Numbered from the stretch's first letter, positions 21,841 to 32,815 are shown. The stretch: 64,000 nucleotides of DNA from Siphonodentalium dalli (GCA_032622095.1 CP136065.1:246943474-247007473); one strand, 5' to 3'. Translations and numbers: made by a program. Notes: a model not told the origin generated them from the sequence alone.

Positions 21841-24243
21841 TGAATGCAGTGTATTTGAGGCTCAGGTATATGATTGGTTGTTTTTATTTGATTGCAGTGT
21901 ATTTGAAGCTCAGGTATATGATTGGTTGTTTTGTGTGATTGCAGAGTATTTGAGGCTCAGGTATATGATTGGTTGTTTTTGTTAAAATTGCAGTGTATTT
22001 GAAGCTCAGGTATATGATTGGTTGTTTTGTGTGATTGCAGAGTATTTGAGGCTCAGGTATATGATTGTTTGTTTTTGAATAATTGCAGTGTATTTGAGGC
22101 TCAGGTATATGATTGGTTGTTTTTGTTTGATTGCAGTGTATGTGAGGCTGAGGTATACGATTGGTTGTTTTTGTTTGATTGCAGTGTATTTGAGGCTCAG
22201 GTATACGATTGGTTGTTTTTGTTTGATTGCAGTGTATTTGAAGCTCAGGTGTATGATTGGTTGTTTTTGAATAATTGCAGTGTATTTGAGGCTCAGGTAT
22301 ATGATTGATTGTTTTTGTTTGATTGCAGTGTATTTGAGGCTGAGGTATACGATTGGTTGTTTTGTTTGATTGCAGTGTATTTGAGGCTGAGGTATACGAT
22401 TGGTTGTTTTTGTTTGATTGCAGTGTATTTGAAGCTCAGGTATATGATTGGTTGTTTTGTGTGATTGCAGAGTATTTGAGGCTCAGGTATATGATTGTTT
22501 GTTTTTGAATAATTGCAGTGTATTTGAAGCTCAGGTATATGATTGGTTGTTTTTGTTTGATTGCAGTGTATTTGAAGCTCAGGTATATGATTGGTTGTTT
22601 TGTGTGATTGCAGAGTATTTGAGGCTCAGGTATATGATTGGTTGTTTTTGTTTGATTGCAGTGTATTTGAAGCTCGGGTATATGATTGGTTGTTTTGTGT
22701 GATTGCAGTGTATTTGAGGCTCAGGTATATGATTGGTTGTTTTTGTTTGATTGCAGTGTATTTGAGGCTCAGGTATACGATTGGTTGTTTTTGTTTGATT
22801 GCAGTGTATTTGAAGCTCAGGTATATGATTGGTTGTTTTGTTCGATTGCAGTGTATTTGAAGCTCAGGTATATGATTGGTTGTTTTTGTTTGATTGCAGT
22901 GTACTTGAAGCTCCGGTATATGATTGGTTGTTTTTGTTTGATTGCAGTGTATTTGAAGCTCAGGTATATGATTGGTTGTTTTTGTTTGATTGCAGTGTAT
23001 TTGAAGCTCAGGTATATGATTGGTTGTTTTTGTTTGATTGCAGTATTTGAAGCTCAGGTATATGATTGGTTGTTTTTGTTTGATTGCAGTGTATTTGAAG
23101 CTCAGGTATATGATTGGTTGTTTTGTGTGATTGCAGAGTATTTGAGGCTCAGGTATATGATTGTTTGTTTTTGTTTGATTGCAGTGTATTTGAAGCTCAG
23201 GTATATGATTGGTTGTTTTGTGTGATTGCAGTGTATTCGAGGCTCAGGTATTTGATTGGTTGTTTTTGTTTGATTGCAGTGTATTTGAGGCTCAGGTATA
23301 TGATTGTTTGTTTTTGTTTGATTGCAGTGTATTTGAAGCTCGGGTATATGATTGGTTGTTTTGTTTGATTGCAGTGTATTTGCAGCTCAGGTATATGATT
23401 GGTTGTTTTGTGTGATTGCAGTGTATTTGAGGCTCAGGTATATGATTGTTTGTTTTTGAATAATTGCAGTGTATTTGAGGCTCAGTTATATGATTGGTTG
23501 TTTTTGTTTGATTGCAGTGTATTTGATGCTGAGGTATACAATTGGTTGTTTTTGTTTGATTGCAGTGTATTTGAAGCTCAGGTATATGATTGGTTGTTTT
23601 GTGTGATTGCAGAGTATTTGAGGCTCAGGTATATGATTGTTTGTTTTTGAATAATCGCAGTGTATTTGAGGCTCAGGTATATGATTGGTTGTTTTTGTTT
23701 GATTGCAGTGTATTTGAGGCTGAGGTATACGATTGGTTGTTTTTGTTTGATTGCAGTGTATTTGAGGCTCAGGTATATGATTGGTTGTTTTTTTTTGATT
23801 GCAGTGTATTTGAGGCTGATGTATACGATTGGTTGTTTTTGTTTGATTGCAGTGTATTTGAAGCTCAGGTATATGATTGGTTGTTTTGTGTGATTGCAGA
23901 GTATTTGAGGCTCAGGTATATGATTGTTTGTTTTTGTTTGATTGCAGTGTATTTGAAGCTCAGGTATATGATTGTTTGTTTTTGTTTGATTGCAGTGTAT
24001 TTGAGGCTGAGGTATACGATTGGTTGTTTTTGTTTGATTGCAGTGTATTTGAAGCTCAGGTATATGATTGGTTGTTTTGTGTGATTGCAGAGTATTTGAG
24101 GCTCAGGTATATGATTGTTTGTTTTTGAATAATTGCAGTGTATTTGAGGCTCAGGTTGATTGGTTGTTTTTGTTTGATTGCAGTGTATTTGAGGCTGAGG
24201 TATACGATTGTTTGTTTTTGTTTGATTGCAGTGTATTTGAGGT
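21841..24243 (+). repeat. 48-bp minisatellite made of a splice acceptor plus exon start, about 50 units
   Basis: The unit is tgtatttgaggctcag + gtatatgattggttgttttt + gtttgattgcag. Every unit holds a T-rich tract, TTGCAG and the first 14 or so bases of exon 7 of gene L (25360), then CAG|GTATAT, which is donor-like. Variant units with one T fewer (gttttgtgtgattgcag, 47 bp) are scattered through it. The 48-bp period keeps frames open, giving repeated VFEAQVYDWLFLFDCS in translation. That is a consequence of the period and is not evidence for a gene. Confidence 0.95.
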
Positions 24244-25330
24244 AGTGATGCGGACCCGAACGCTTTGGACCGGTCCGCGGTCCAGCGGTGGACCGCGGTC
24301 CGGTCCGGACCGGGTGTCACTGGACCGGACCGGACCGCTTTTTGCCGCCGGTCCGGTACTCTCCGGTCCGGTCCACTATTTTACTTCAGTTATAATAAAC
24401 TATCGTGAATATTATTGCGTATTTGCCGTCATATCAATTAGCAACGATGTATTGACGCATTCAAGTGGTTAATATCTATTAAACATTTGATGCCACAAAA
24501 ACAATGTATAGATGTACTTTGTACATGTCACTTTCCTTAAAATGTATTAGTGTAACACTGGCCAACACTATGTAGCACCCTATCAATGCGACAAACATGC
24601 AACTGAATGAGTATGGAACTATTTGTCATAAACAGTGTAACATGGCATCTATACTAATCAATTTGGATGGATACGAATCGAGTATTCTATTGTTTTTCAC
24701 AGTTATAATTATCGAAGAAACATGCAAACCACATTACATAGTACATACACAAGACAGTCACATTATAATCCAATAGTAGTTGTACTTAGGTATATAACTG
24801 TAAATTGTCAGGACTATATACAATCAGCCATCACAATCTCCAAGACTCCAATATTAATGTAGTAGTCATAATAGTACACATTTGTATAACTGTCATCAGT
24901 ATAGTTATTTAGTTTAAATTTCAATTTAATGAAAATAAGTATGATACGAATCATGCATACGATCAGTTGAGTGCCAGGTTATAACACATTCTGGCCCTAG
25001 CTATATATCTATCCAATACATTTAATTAGTGCATGTTCGCGCATTACTAGAAATACTATTATCGTGCATCGTTCCCAGTATATCCCACCAGAGACAGACA
25101 ATGATGCATACAATCGGCAAACAATGTAAGTTTTAACATATATGGACTCATTGCAATGCACTGAACCCAGTAACCTTATAGTTTGTACTATACTGAGTAA
25201 AAACTTTGAGAAAACAGAGAATTCATTAACACATAGCCTATTATAGGTGAACCGGACCGTTTTGGACCGGTCCAGGCATGTGTACCGGACCGGAATAGCC
25301 TGGACCGGACCGGACTGGACCGCCTTGGTA
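24243..25330. mobile_element. ~1.09-kb insertion with ggaccggaccgg subterminal repeats, left arm only
   Basis: It interrupts the 48-bp array one unit before the true exon. Both ends carry clustered ggaccgg/ccggtcc motifs (24260-24380 and 25240-25320); the inside is AT-rich without ORFs. Ends tagtgatgcggacc and ggaccgccttggta are weakly inverted. Short subterminal repeats near both ends resemble the hAT element at 33369, but no target duplication is visible. The right arm lacks it. Confidence 0.65.
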
Positions 25331-25359
25331 TATGATTGGTTGTTTTTGTTTTATTGCAG

Positions 25360-25439
25360 TGTATTTGAAGCTCCTGTTACTGTCAAATGGTGTGCCGTCG
25401 TTCCGGGTAAACCAGCCGAGGCTCTGGCTATAGAAGCAG
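25360..25439 (+). CDS. gene L exon 7 (phase 2-1), left copy
   Basis: The acceptor is tgttttattgcag|TGTATTTG and the donor AGAAGCAG|gtatgt; 80 bp. It encodes SVFEAPVTVKWCAVVPGKPA and EALAIEAG. It is identical in length to 56799-56878. Its first 14 bases and its acceptor are the founder of the upstream 48-bp array, so this exon lies behind about 50 decoy acceptors in one arm and about 17 in the other. Confidence 0.85.
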
Positions 25440-25651
25440 GTATGTAACTAAATTCATCTAACTAGAAACAATGAAATTGTTATGACAATCAGAAGGGACA
25501 GTGCGCGCAATCATGACCAAATAGGAAACAATGTTTGGTTCTCAGTTAATTTAATTTTCTGGAGTGATGAGCGAGGCACATTTTTATTTCATTTTGTACC
25601 CCATATTTAGCATGAGGGAGGCAGTTTTTTTTTCTTTCTTTTTTAGACTAG

Positions 25652-25775
25652 ACTACAATGGGAATAAGGTACCAAATAAACTGCAAAATTCTGACCTCCC
25701 AGTTAATATGGAAATCATCATATTAGGAAGTTCAGGCGAAAATCAGAAACTTCTGTGCAAGGAGAAATTTCCGTG
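25652..25775 (+). CDS. gene L exon 8 (phase 1-2), left copy
   Basis: The acceptor is ttttttagactag|ACTACAAT; the nearer ttttttag would put a stop in frame. The donor is TTCCGTG|gtaatt; 124 bp. It encodes DYNGNKVPNKLQNSDLPVNM and then EIIILGSSGENQKLLCKEKF. The right copy is 127 bp, with a +2 and a +1 difference that alter about 13 internal residues yet restore the frame. Its donor phase does not fit the next exon recognised here. Confidence 0.75.
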
Positions 25776-25820
25776 GTAATTGATAATTGTGCATTCAGAG
25801 TCAATTGTGAAATAAGTGTA

Positions 25821-27120
25821 CAAGCCTGCAAATAGTGTGTCTGTCATTTGCAGAATGAGGTCCTCAGGGTTAATTTAGTGGTGCTATCATTCACAGCGGG
25901 CTAGCATCACCAAATTCACCCTCTGGGGACCTCATTCTGCTTAGGCCTCATCTTCTGGGAAGTATCTATAGTCTCAAATTAACATTGTTTTAGTTACTTT
26001 TTCCCTTCTGGGAAGGGGGCACCCTGGAACTGAGACTATACCTAAAGATACGTTCCAACAGCTTGACCTGTCGTGGAGATTCCCATATTGGTGCACATCA
26101 ATGGCGGTGGTGGGGAGGTGGAGGCTAACAACTTTGATTTGCTTCCGAGATAATATCAACTGACGAAGTAGTAATATACTTTGAATGAAATTTGCAGAAT
26201 GCTTAACGTGCTTGCATCTTCCACAAAGTCGAGAGAGTAAGTGACGCTATGGTCGATATAACTAGTCTCGGACTTTCAACCTTACTAATTCCTAGCATTC
26301 TGATTGGCTGATATTAGAGAATTGGATACTATGAATAATTTTCATTGGAAGAAATGACGGGAGACAAAGACTTGAGAAAGCCCGGGAATTTAGCTTGACG
26401 TCGGCAGTTAATATTTCTTTCACTCCGATTGGATTAAATATAGTTTCTATTTAACCCTTAGATATTGCCTTCGGAATATACATACCACGGTCTAAAATAG
26501 ATCCGTCGCTCGATATTAAATTGCTTCTTTAGACTAGCAACAATTAATCTTTGACTTGCGACAATTCAGCTTGCTATTGAAATCGCAGTTCACTCGATAT
26601 TTATTAAACCATAACTTATTATGACGCAAAGAATTAAGCCAATCGGACATGCTGGAGGGGGTTCTCAAACTACGAGAAATAACTAGTAGTTTCTTTTCAA
26701 AAGATAAAAAGCATAATCGAGGTGACTAAATAATGGCTGAACATCACCAACTTCAACTGGGGAAATTCAATCTGATCCTAGGTCTCCCATAGCAGTTGAG
26801 GCCTAAGCAGAATGAGGTCCCCAGAGGACTGTGTTGAATAGCATCACTAAATTCACCCTCTGGGGACCTCATTCTGCTTAGGCCCTCAACTGCTATGGCA
26901 GACCTAGGATAAAATTGAAGTTCCCCAGTTGAAGTTGGTGATGTTCACCCATTGGGCGCCTCGATTATGGATGTTATCTTCTGCAAATTAGGGGATATAG
27001 AAACTTCCCAGATGGGAAAACGTAACTAAAAACAATGTTATTTTATGCGGGATAGCATCACTAAATTCGCCCTCTGGGGACCTCATTCTGCAAATGACAG
27101 ACACACTATTTGCAGACTTG
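25821..27120. mobile_element. 1.3-kb composite hAT-like foldback element
   Basis: Ends are CAAGCCTGCAAATAGTGTGT and its complement; flanks are taagtgta (25813) and taagtgtt (27121), seven of eight matching. Each end carries a cagaatgaggtcc hairpin or half hairpin. A further one, with its own outer palindrome (aacttcaactgggga / tccccagttgaagtt), sits at 26750-26950. The interior (26030-26740) has no ORF. The right-arm copy is 54811-56187. Confidence 0.75.
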
Positions 27121-27926
27121 TAAGTGTTTTCCATTGCATTGTAGTGAGATGGAGTAGCTCATGTTCTGCTTTGTAAGAAACAGCGACTTTGATTGGTCAG
27201 AGAGCCACGCAAATGTGGCACAATATATTCCATGTTTTCGTTTAGAGCCGTCAACATAATGGACACCAAGACCACCATTTCATCATCTCACCGTTCTGCT
27301 TTTTTCATGAAGTCATTTACATTGAACAATGTTATGGAGAGACCGATACAAGATCAAAATTGCTATGAATGACCAGGACAGTCGACAGGACATATATGTT
27401 ATTGTGCTTGATTGATGGTGACATGCTGTGACATTGATAGCTTGGAGCCTACAGTAATGCCCTAATTAATCGACTCCTTTAACCACAGGAGAATTATGGG
27501 TAACTTTTCAGGATTTAGTCGGAAATATGGCTTGTTGCCATTCATCGGAAAGCTCTCCCCGAGACTTGTTCAATAAAAGTCAAAATTCTCGTTAGTTTCA
27601 TTGTGAATATCAGATAATTTTTCTTATTTACTTAAGTCTTCGTCTGTTCGACATGCCCATTTCAATTTTGTCAAATTTCCTGAATAAAAAATTATGTTTT
27701 GTTTGCAGTTGTAACTATGCTATTTTTAGATTACTCCGGTCACCAAAAAATTCATTTTTGCCCAGGGTATTTTACCCATTGTAGCCGAGCGTAATGAAAG
27801 GAATCACCATCAATCAACCACAATAAATTATAATGTCACACTCATGCATGAATTTAAAATGCTGGGTGTGAGAGAGGGTCTGTGGCCATTCCGAATTACG
27901 CAATCAGTCTTTAATTTATCTTGCAG

Positions 27927-28189
27927 CGGGACTAATTGTTTCTGCCAATGTGAAAGAAATGGACAAGAATTATCGGGAGAATGTGTACTACTTTAAGAAC
28001 AGAGGGACATTAGCGGGCGTGTTACCGATGGTCGGGCCGGGTCCCCGATCATTCTGTGTGAAGCACCTCATCGAAAACAAAGAGGTTAACATTAAGAACA
28101 AAGATTTCGGATTAGCGGGACAGTATTTATTCATGAATGACGGACACGGATGCATCATGGGAGTTTTACTCCATGCTGATTGGTGTTAA
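27927..28189 (+). CDS. gene L terminal exon (exon 9), left copy
   Basis: The acceptor is taatttatcttgcag|CGGGAC. The frame that stays open gives GLIVSANVKEMDKNYRENVY and so on to MGVLLHADWC and a TAA stop. The right copy has the same length (263 bp) and near-identical protein (I to N and Q to L seen). The family is unknown. Entry into this frame needs a preceding intron of phase 1, whereas exon 8 ends in phase 2, so a small exon is missing from the model or one boundary is wrong. Confidence 0.8.
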
Positions 28190-28337
28190 TGCCTCAGATC
28201 ATCACTGACAGCTGGACCTGGATTATGATCATCCTTTGTGAAATTCTTTAATGAAAATGGAGAGGGTATAACTAAGATACTGGTGTATCAATGGTTGGAG
28301 CAGGTCATTATAATCCTTTGTGAAATAAATTGATGAA

Positions 28338-28776
28338 CAAGCCTGAGTTTAAGGTTTTTTTGCAGAATGACATCCTCAAAGGATGTATTTAGTGACACTA
28401 TCCCGCATAGCGGGCTAGCTTCACCCTCTGGGGACCTCATTTTGCATGGCCTCATCTGCTATGGGAGACAGACTCATTGATTGAAGTTCCCAAATGGTGA
28501 ATATTGTGAAATACACCCATTGGGAACCTCGATTATGCATTGTTGTCTGCCAATTTGGGGATATAGAAAAACTAAAAAAGAAATAGAATCTATGTGAAGA
28601 CGTTTCTATAGAAATTTTATAATATAGAAACTTTCGAGAGAAGATGACGCCTAAGCAGAATGAGGTCCCCCAGATGGTGAATTTGGTGATGCTAGCCCGC
28701 TATGCGGGATAGCGTCACTAAATTCACCCTCTGTGGACCGCAATCTGCAAATGACAGGCACACTAAACTCAGGCTG
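28338..28776. mobile_element. hairpin MITE complex (CAAGCCTGAG ends), left
   Basis: It starts caagcctgagtttaagg and ends cactaaactcaggctg. Two cagaatgaggtcc-type hairpins are separated by the family spacer (ttggggatatagaaaaact). Only the first hairpin is present in the right arm (52590-52686). Confidence 0.65.
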
Positions 28777-28825
28777 GCATGGAATAGATTAAAAAAATAT
28801 ATATATTTCTTCAGTTGGATGTCTT

Positions 28826-29606
28826 TATTTAACCCTTTCTTTACTAATACTACCTATATACGAGCGCCTGCGGCGCATAAGATACTATGGAAGGCAGGAT
28901 GGGATGGTGGGTACTACCTATATACGATGGTGGCGGGATGGGGTGGTGGGTGGGTACTACCTATATACGAGTGCCTGCGGCGCATACGATACTATGGGTG
29001 GCGGGATTGGGTGGTGGGTGGGTACTACCTATATACGAGTGCCTGCAGCGCATAAGATACTATGGGTGGCGGGATGGGGTGGTGGGTGGGTACTACCTAT
29101 ATACGAGCACCTGCGGTGCATAAGATACTATGGGTGGCGGGATGGGGTGGTGGGTGGGTACTACCTATATACGAGTGCCTGCGGCGCATAAGATACTATG
29201 GGTGGCGGGATGGGGTGGTGGGTGGGTACTACCTATATACGAGCACCTGCGGTGCATAAGATACTATGGGTGGCGGGATGGGGTGGTGGATGGGTACTAC
29301 CTACATACGAGCGCCTGCGGCGCATAAGATACTATGGGTGGTGGGATGGGGTGGTGGGTGGGTACTACCTATATACGAGTGCCTGCGGCACAAAAGATAC
29401 TATGGGTGGCAGGATGGGGTGGTGGGTGGGTACTACCTATATACGAGCACCTGCGGCGCATAAGATACTATGGGTGGTGGGTGGGTACTACCTATATACG
29501 AGTGCCTGCGGCACATAAGATACTATGGGTGGCAGGATGGGGTGGTGGGAAATGTATTATAATAAGTTCATTAACTACTCGTCAATAAGTATTTAGTATA
29601 GAAATG
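28826..29606. mobile_element. TIR element of the CCCTTTCT-TACT family enclosing a 68-bp array
   Basis: Left end ttaaccctttctttactaat; right end gtatttagtatagaaatggttaa. These match the ends of the element at 6640. The inside is almost entirely the 68-bp array. Absent from the right arm. Confidence 0.65.
28850..29550. repeat. 68-bp GT-rich minisatellite, about 10 units
   Basis: The unit is tactacctatatacgagtgc + ctgcggcgcataagatacta + tgggtggcgggatggggtgg + tgggtggg. The plus strand is strongly G-rich at the unit end (ggcgggatggggtggtgggtggg), which could form G-quadruplexes. The repeated ORFs here are a by-product. Confidence 0.93.
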
Positions 29607-30270
29607 GTTAAAATATTCTCTTTCCAATAATAGAGATGTGGACTGGAATACCCTGGTTATAATTTAGCACTTATTAGACATTTAATATGTATAGAATAGT
29701 ATATCAATCCACACTCCATTGCAATGTATTTTAATACATTTAATACAGTTTTAATAGATTGTAATTGAATGTGGATTGGAATACTGCTATTTATGAAACT
29801 GATGCCTGATCAGTGTTCATGTATTAATAATGATTGAGAGATTGTGATATTATTGCATGTTGAGGATTTTACATTGTATTACTTGTGATTGAGACATTGT
29901 GATATTTTATTGCTTCTTGAGGATTTCTATAGTGCTTATATTTTTATTGACATTAAAAAGTAAATCATGAAATAATAAACCAGCTATGTGCATTTAATGT
30001 AAACCTTTTAAAAATATGTCATATCCCCTTCTCCCAAAAGGCCTCAACAATAAAAACATGCTTGCTTTTCATCCATTTTTAAAAGACATTTTGTGCATTT
30101 TTGTTTTAGTAAATCAGCATAATAAGTGATCAACAAGGCACTATGCCAAGTGGAAAGCTATGTGAGGCAAGCAGGTGCTATTTTTATTTTAGAATTCCAT
30201 ACATATTGAATGCAAATTCAAAAACACTAAAACAAAACTTGTTAATTTGATAATAAAGATAATTTCCAGA
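29607..30270. other. AT-rich intergenic stretch
   Basis: No exon, array or palindrome is supported. A loose repetition (attgtgatattttattgc) is seen near 29830-29920. The part 29960-30100 matches 52450-52585 inverted. Confidence 0.5.
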
Positions 30271-30274
30271 GAAG

Positions 30275-30372
30275 ATGAGGCCTAGTAGAATGAGGTCCCC
30301 AGAGGGTGAATTTAGTGATGCAAGGGTTGCTTCACTAAATTCACCCTCAAATGACCTCATTTTGCATGAGTC
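30275..30372. mobile_element. Degenerate hairpin MITE fragment
   Basis: gaatgaggtccccagagggt, gaatttagtgatgc and the inverted return to cctcattttgcat, with a shortened loop (aagggttg). It is absent from the equivalent right-arm position near 47855. Confidence 0.7.
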
Positions 30373-31152
30373 CAGCACCATATTTTGAGGCCTGAAGTCT
30401 ACCCATGGTTACAATGATCCCCTAAACATTAGGATACATCATACAGCACGTTATGGACACTCATTCTGTTTGAACAATAGATGAGTTAAAGTCATTTTAA
30501 ACACTAGCATTTCGACTAACATGGAATAAACTTGCTCAAGACAGGTATTTCAATAAATTTTGTATCAAAATTGCTAGAACACATCACCATTCTTTCATAT
30601 AAATTAAATAAAGTGACTCTCATTTTCGAAATCATTCTCATTTGTTGATTGGTGATTTGGTTGGGACGATTGAACGACTGTTTACTATTTTGTGCAGTTC
30701 AGACGTTGTGTTTTACAAAAGGGCACAGCTGATGTCGAATATCTTGTCAATAATAGATTAATAGTTTATTCTTCAAATGTCTATAGTGGCAGAGTCATAA
30801 ATTATCAGTTTGAAAAAAGCACTTATACGTCTTTAAAGTGATGTAAACTATGGAGTGGTATGGTCGATTTGCTTTAGATTTTTGGCGATGTTAGTAGAAT
30901 GCTACTTTCCTCCAGTTGGCATAGCGCCTGGATACTAACTGATCAGTTTCACGCACCCAAACAAGTGCATAATATGTCTTTAAATAGATTGGAGGAGAGC
31001 ACTGTGAGAGGCCACAACATAATCGAGATAAAACTGAGGCAAGACTTAGGTTTTATAGTTTTAATGGGACTCAAGGGTCTTTGAACTGGGTGAAATAACA
31101 CAAAAGTCCATATAACAACTGCCATCAACATTTAGCATACATTTAACAATAT

Positions 31153-31640
31153 TTAAAGGTACTCAATCCGAACAGAGGGTCCCCATCTCAACAGATTCCA
31201 ACAACAACAATCCGATCAGAGGGTCCTATATTACTATTTCTTTGGCTTTGGGGGTAAAAAATATTTGATTCGAGTCGAGGAACCCATCAAACAAAGCTAA
31301 GAGTTATTAGATATTGATTTTTGAAATTTGTTAGTTTCTCGAGATGAGTACTAATAATTGCCGTCAGTTTTGTAACCTGCGCGAGATGTGTACACCAAAA
31401 CACTTTTCAAACAGACAAGGATGGATAACTCTAAAATCAAGTGGTAATAATAACGCAATTTTGACTGAGTTCTGGGCCAGAAAGTATTCCCGATAATGAA
31501 AAATAATAGATTTCTAAAATTGATATCTAACAAATCTGAGCTTTGATGGGTGACTTCCTCGACTCGAATCAAATATTTTTGACCCCCGAAGCCATTAAAA
31601 TAGTAATTGAGAGGAGTTTTATCGGATTGAGTACCTTTAA
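31153..31640. mobile_element. TTAA-flanked foldback MITE, AGGTACTCAATCCG ends, copy 1
   Basis: TTAA|AGGTACTCAATCCG ... CGGATTGAGTACCT|TTAA. Inverted arms of about 150 bp include ttgattcgagtcgaggaacc and its complement. Copy 2 is at 42651-43033. Confidence 0.85.
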
Positions 31641-32189
31641 GTACATGAAAAAATAGATTGACTTTGTTATTATTTTCATCATTCATAATTATCCAATAAA
31701 GTTATTTCGCAGGTCAAGACCGCTATTAAAAGTCTGATAAGACACCAAACTTTAATCAAAAACATTGGAAAAGTTCCAAAGCATTGGAAAAATATCCTGA
31801 AAATGACAAATCACTGTAACAGTTCTGTTTACATAACAATGGTTTCAACATACAAATATTTGTTATTGGAGAACTATCAATCATGAATATTAGAACAAAA
31901 TTTATCTATTTCTCCACAGAGGTGATGTTTTTTATAGACATATATATTTTACAGCTTTACTCATTCCAAGTGCCTTGGGTCCATTTAAAATTCAACTTAA
32001 ATAAAACTCACTTACTTATTCTCACAGTGCATACACAAACACAGTTGAAAGAGTCAAGCGATTAATATCTATACGTTATAGGGTTCAAATATATTTGAAT
32101 CGCTATTCTCTACCTTTTACTGTGTGAAAAAGAACAATGGTTGAAGAAACTTTCAAATTTAACTCTACTGCTATTAAAATTAATCCCAA

Positions 32190-32815
32190 ACATCTTTATT
32201 ATACACCCATGACCGAAGGAAATAGTGGGTATACTGGATTACATGCGTCCGATCCGATCGTCGGTATGTCTGTCCGACACGCATATATTTCAACCAGTTA
32301 TTCATTTTTGTTTAACTGGAAATATTTATTGTCCATCCAAGCAGATATCTCCACCACCAGTTGACGGCTGTCAATGAAATTTGGTACGGATATTCACTAC
32401 TATGACGACTTTCTATGGAGTGTTCAATCTTTATGTTTGGGTTTTCCATTCTAGAGTTATTCATCTTTGTTTATAAGGAAATGTTAGTTTTTTGGCCGTC
32501 ACACCACATATCTCAGCAACAGGTTGTCGAATCTCAATGAAATTTGGTATGGATATTCACTACTATGAGGACATTCAATGTAGTGTTCAATTGTTTTATT
32601 TGGATTTTCAGTTCGAGTCATTTATATTTTTTTACCTGGAAATGTTTTTTTTTTTTACAGTCCGAGTAGATATTTCAACCATCATATGTTGTCGGATCTC
32701 AATGAAATTTGGTAAGGATGTTCACCACTATGAGGACATTCATTGGAGTGTCCAGGTTTTACTTCTAGAGTTATTCATCTTTGTCCATCTATATATATGT
32801 ATGCAGGTGTAGTGT
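32190..32815. mobile_element. Interspersed repeat of the 'gtcggatctcaatgaaattt' type
   Basis: It opens ttattatacacccatgaccg and has a gtccgacacg tract. Three degenerate ~160-bp units each contain 'tcaatgaaatttggtatgga' and 'tattcactactatga'. Non-coding. The region 31641-32189 holds nothing recognised. Confidence 0.6.

Larger units (their letters stand above)
15213..31075. repeat. Left arm of a large inverted duplication
   Basis: The sequence from 15213 (taaactactctagttgtcta) matches the reverse complement of the window's right end, and the match can be followed to about 31075, against 47146. The arms share gene L exons 4-9 in order, SINEs, arrays and MITE sites. Left-only blocks are 15649-16275, 17727-18123, 24243-25330 and about 28.8-29.95 kb. 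The right arm runs out of the window, so the left arm may extend below 15213. Confidence 0.93.

Noticed and set aside
21841-24472. Plus-strand ORFs up to 179 codons (VFEAQVYDWLF repeats)
   Set aside because: They arise from the 48-bp period of a splice-site array. Frames break at every 47-bp unit and no gene-like flanks exist.
26030-26160. Exon-like stretch (gatacgttccaacagcttga) inside the composite element
   Set aside because: The right copy has a stop and an indel in the frame; it is transposon interior.
27480-27512. An 11-nt micro-exon (ccacag|gagaattatgg|gtaact) that would repair the exon 8-9 phase
   Set aside because: It lies in a mobile foldback sequence. The right-arm equivalent sits elsewhere and would create a stop.
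27711-27750. Exon candidate after ttttgtttgcag
   Set aside because: Its end phase does not fix the mismatch, and the acceptor AG is lost in the right arm.
28702-29588. Overlapping ORFs rich in GGWVLPIYE
   Set aside because: Translations of the 68-bp array in all three frames.
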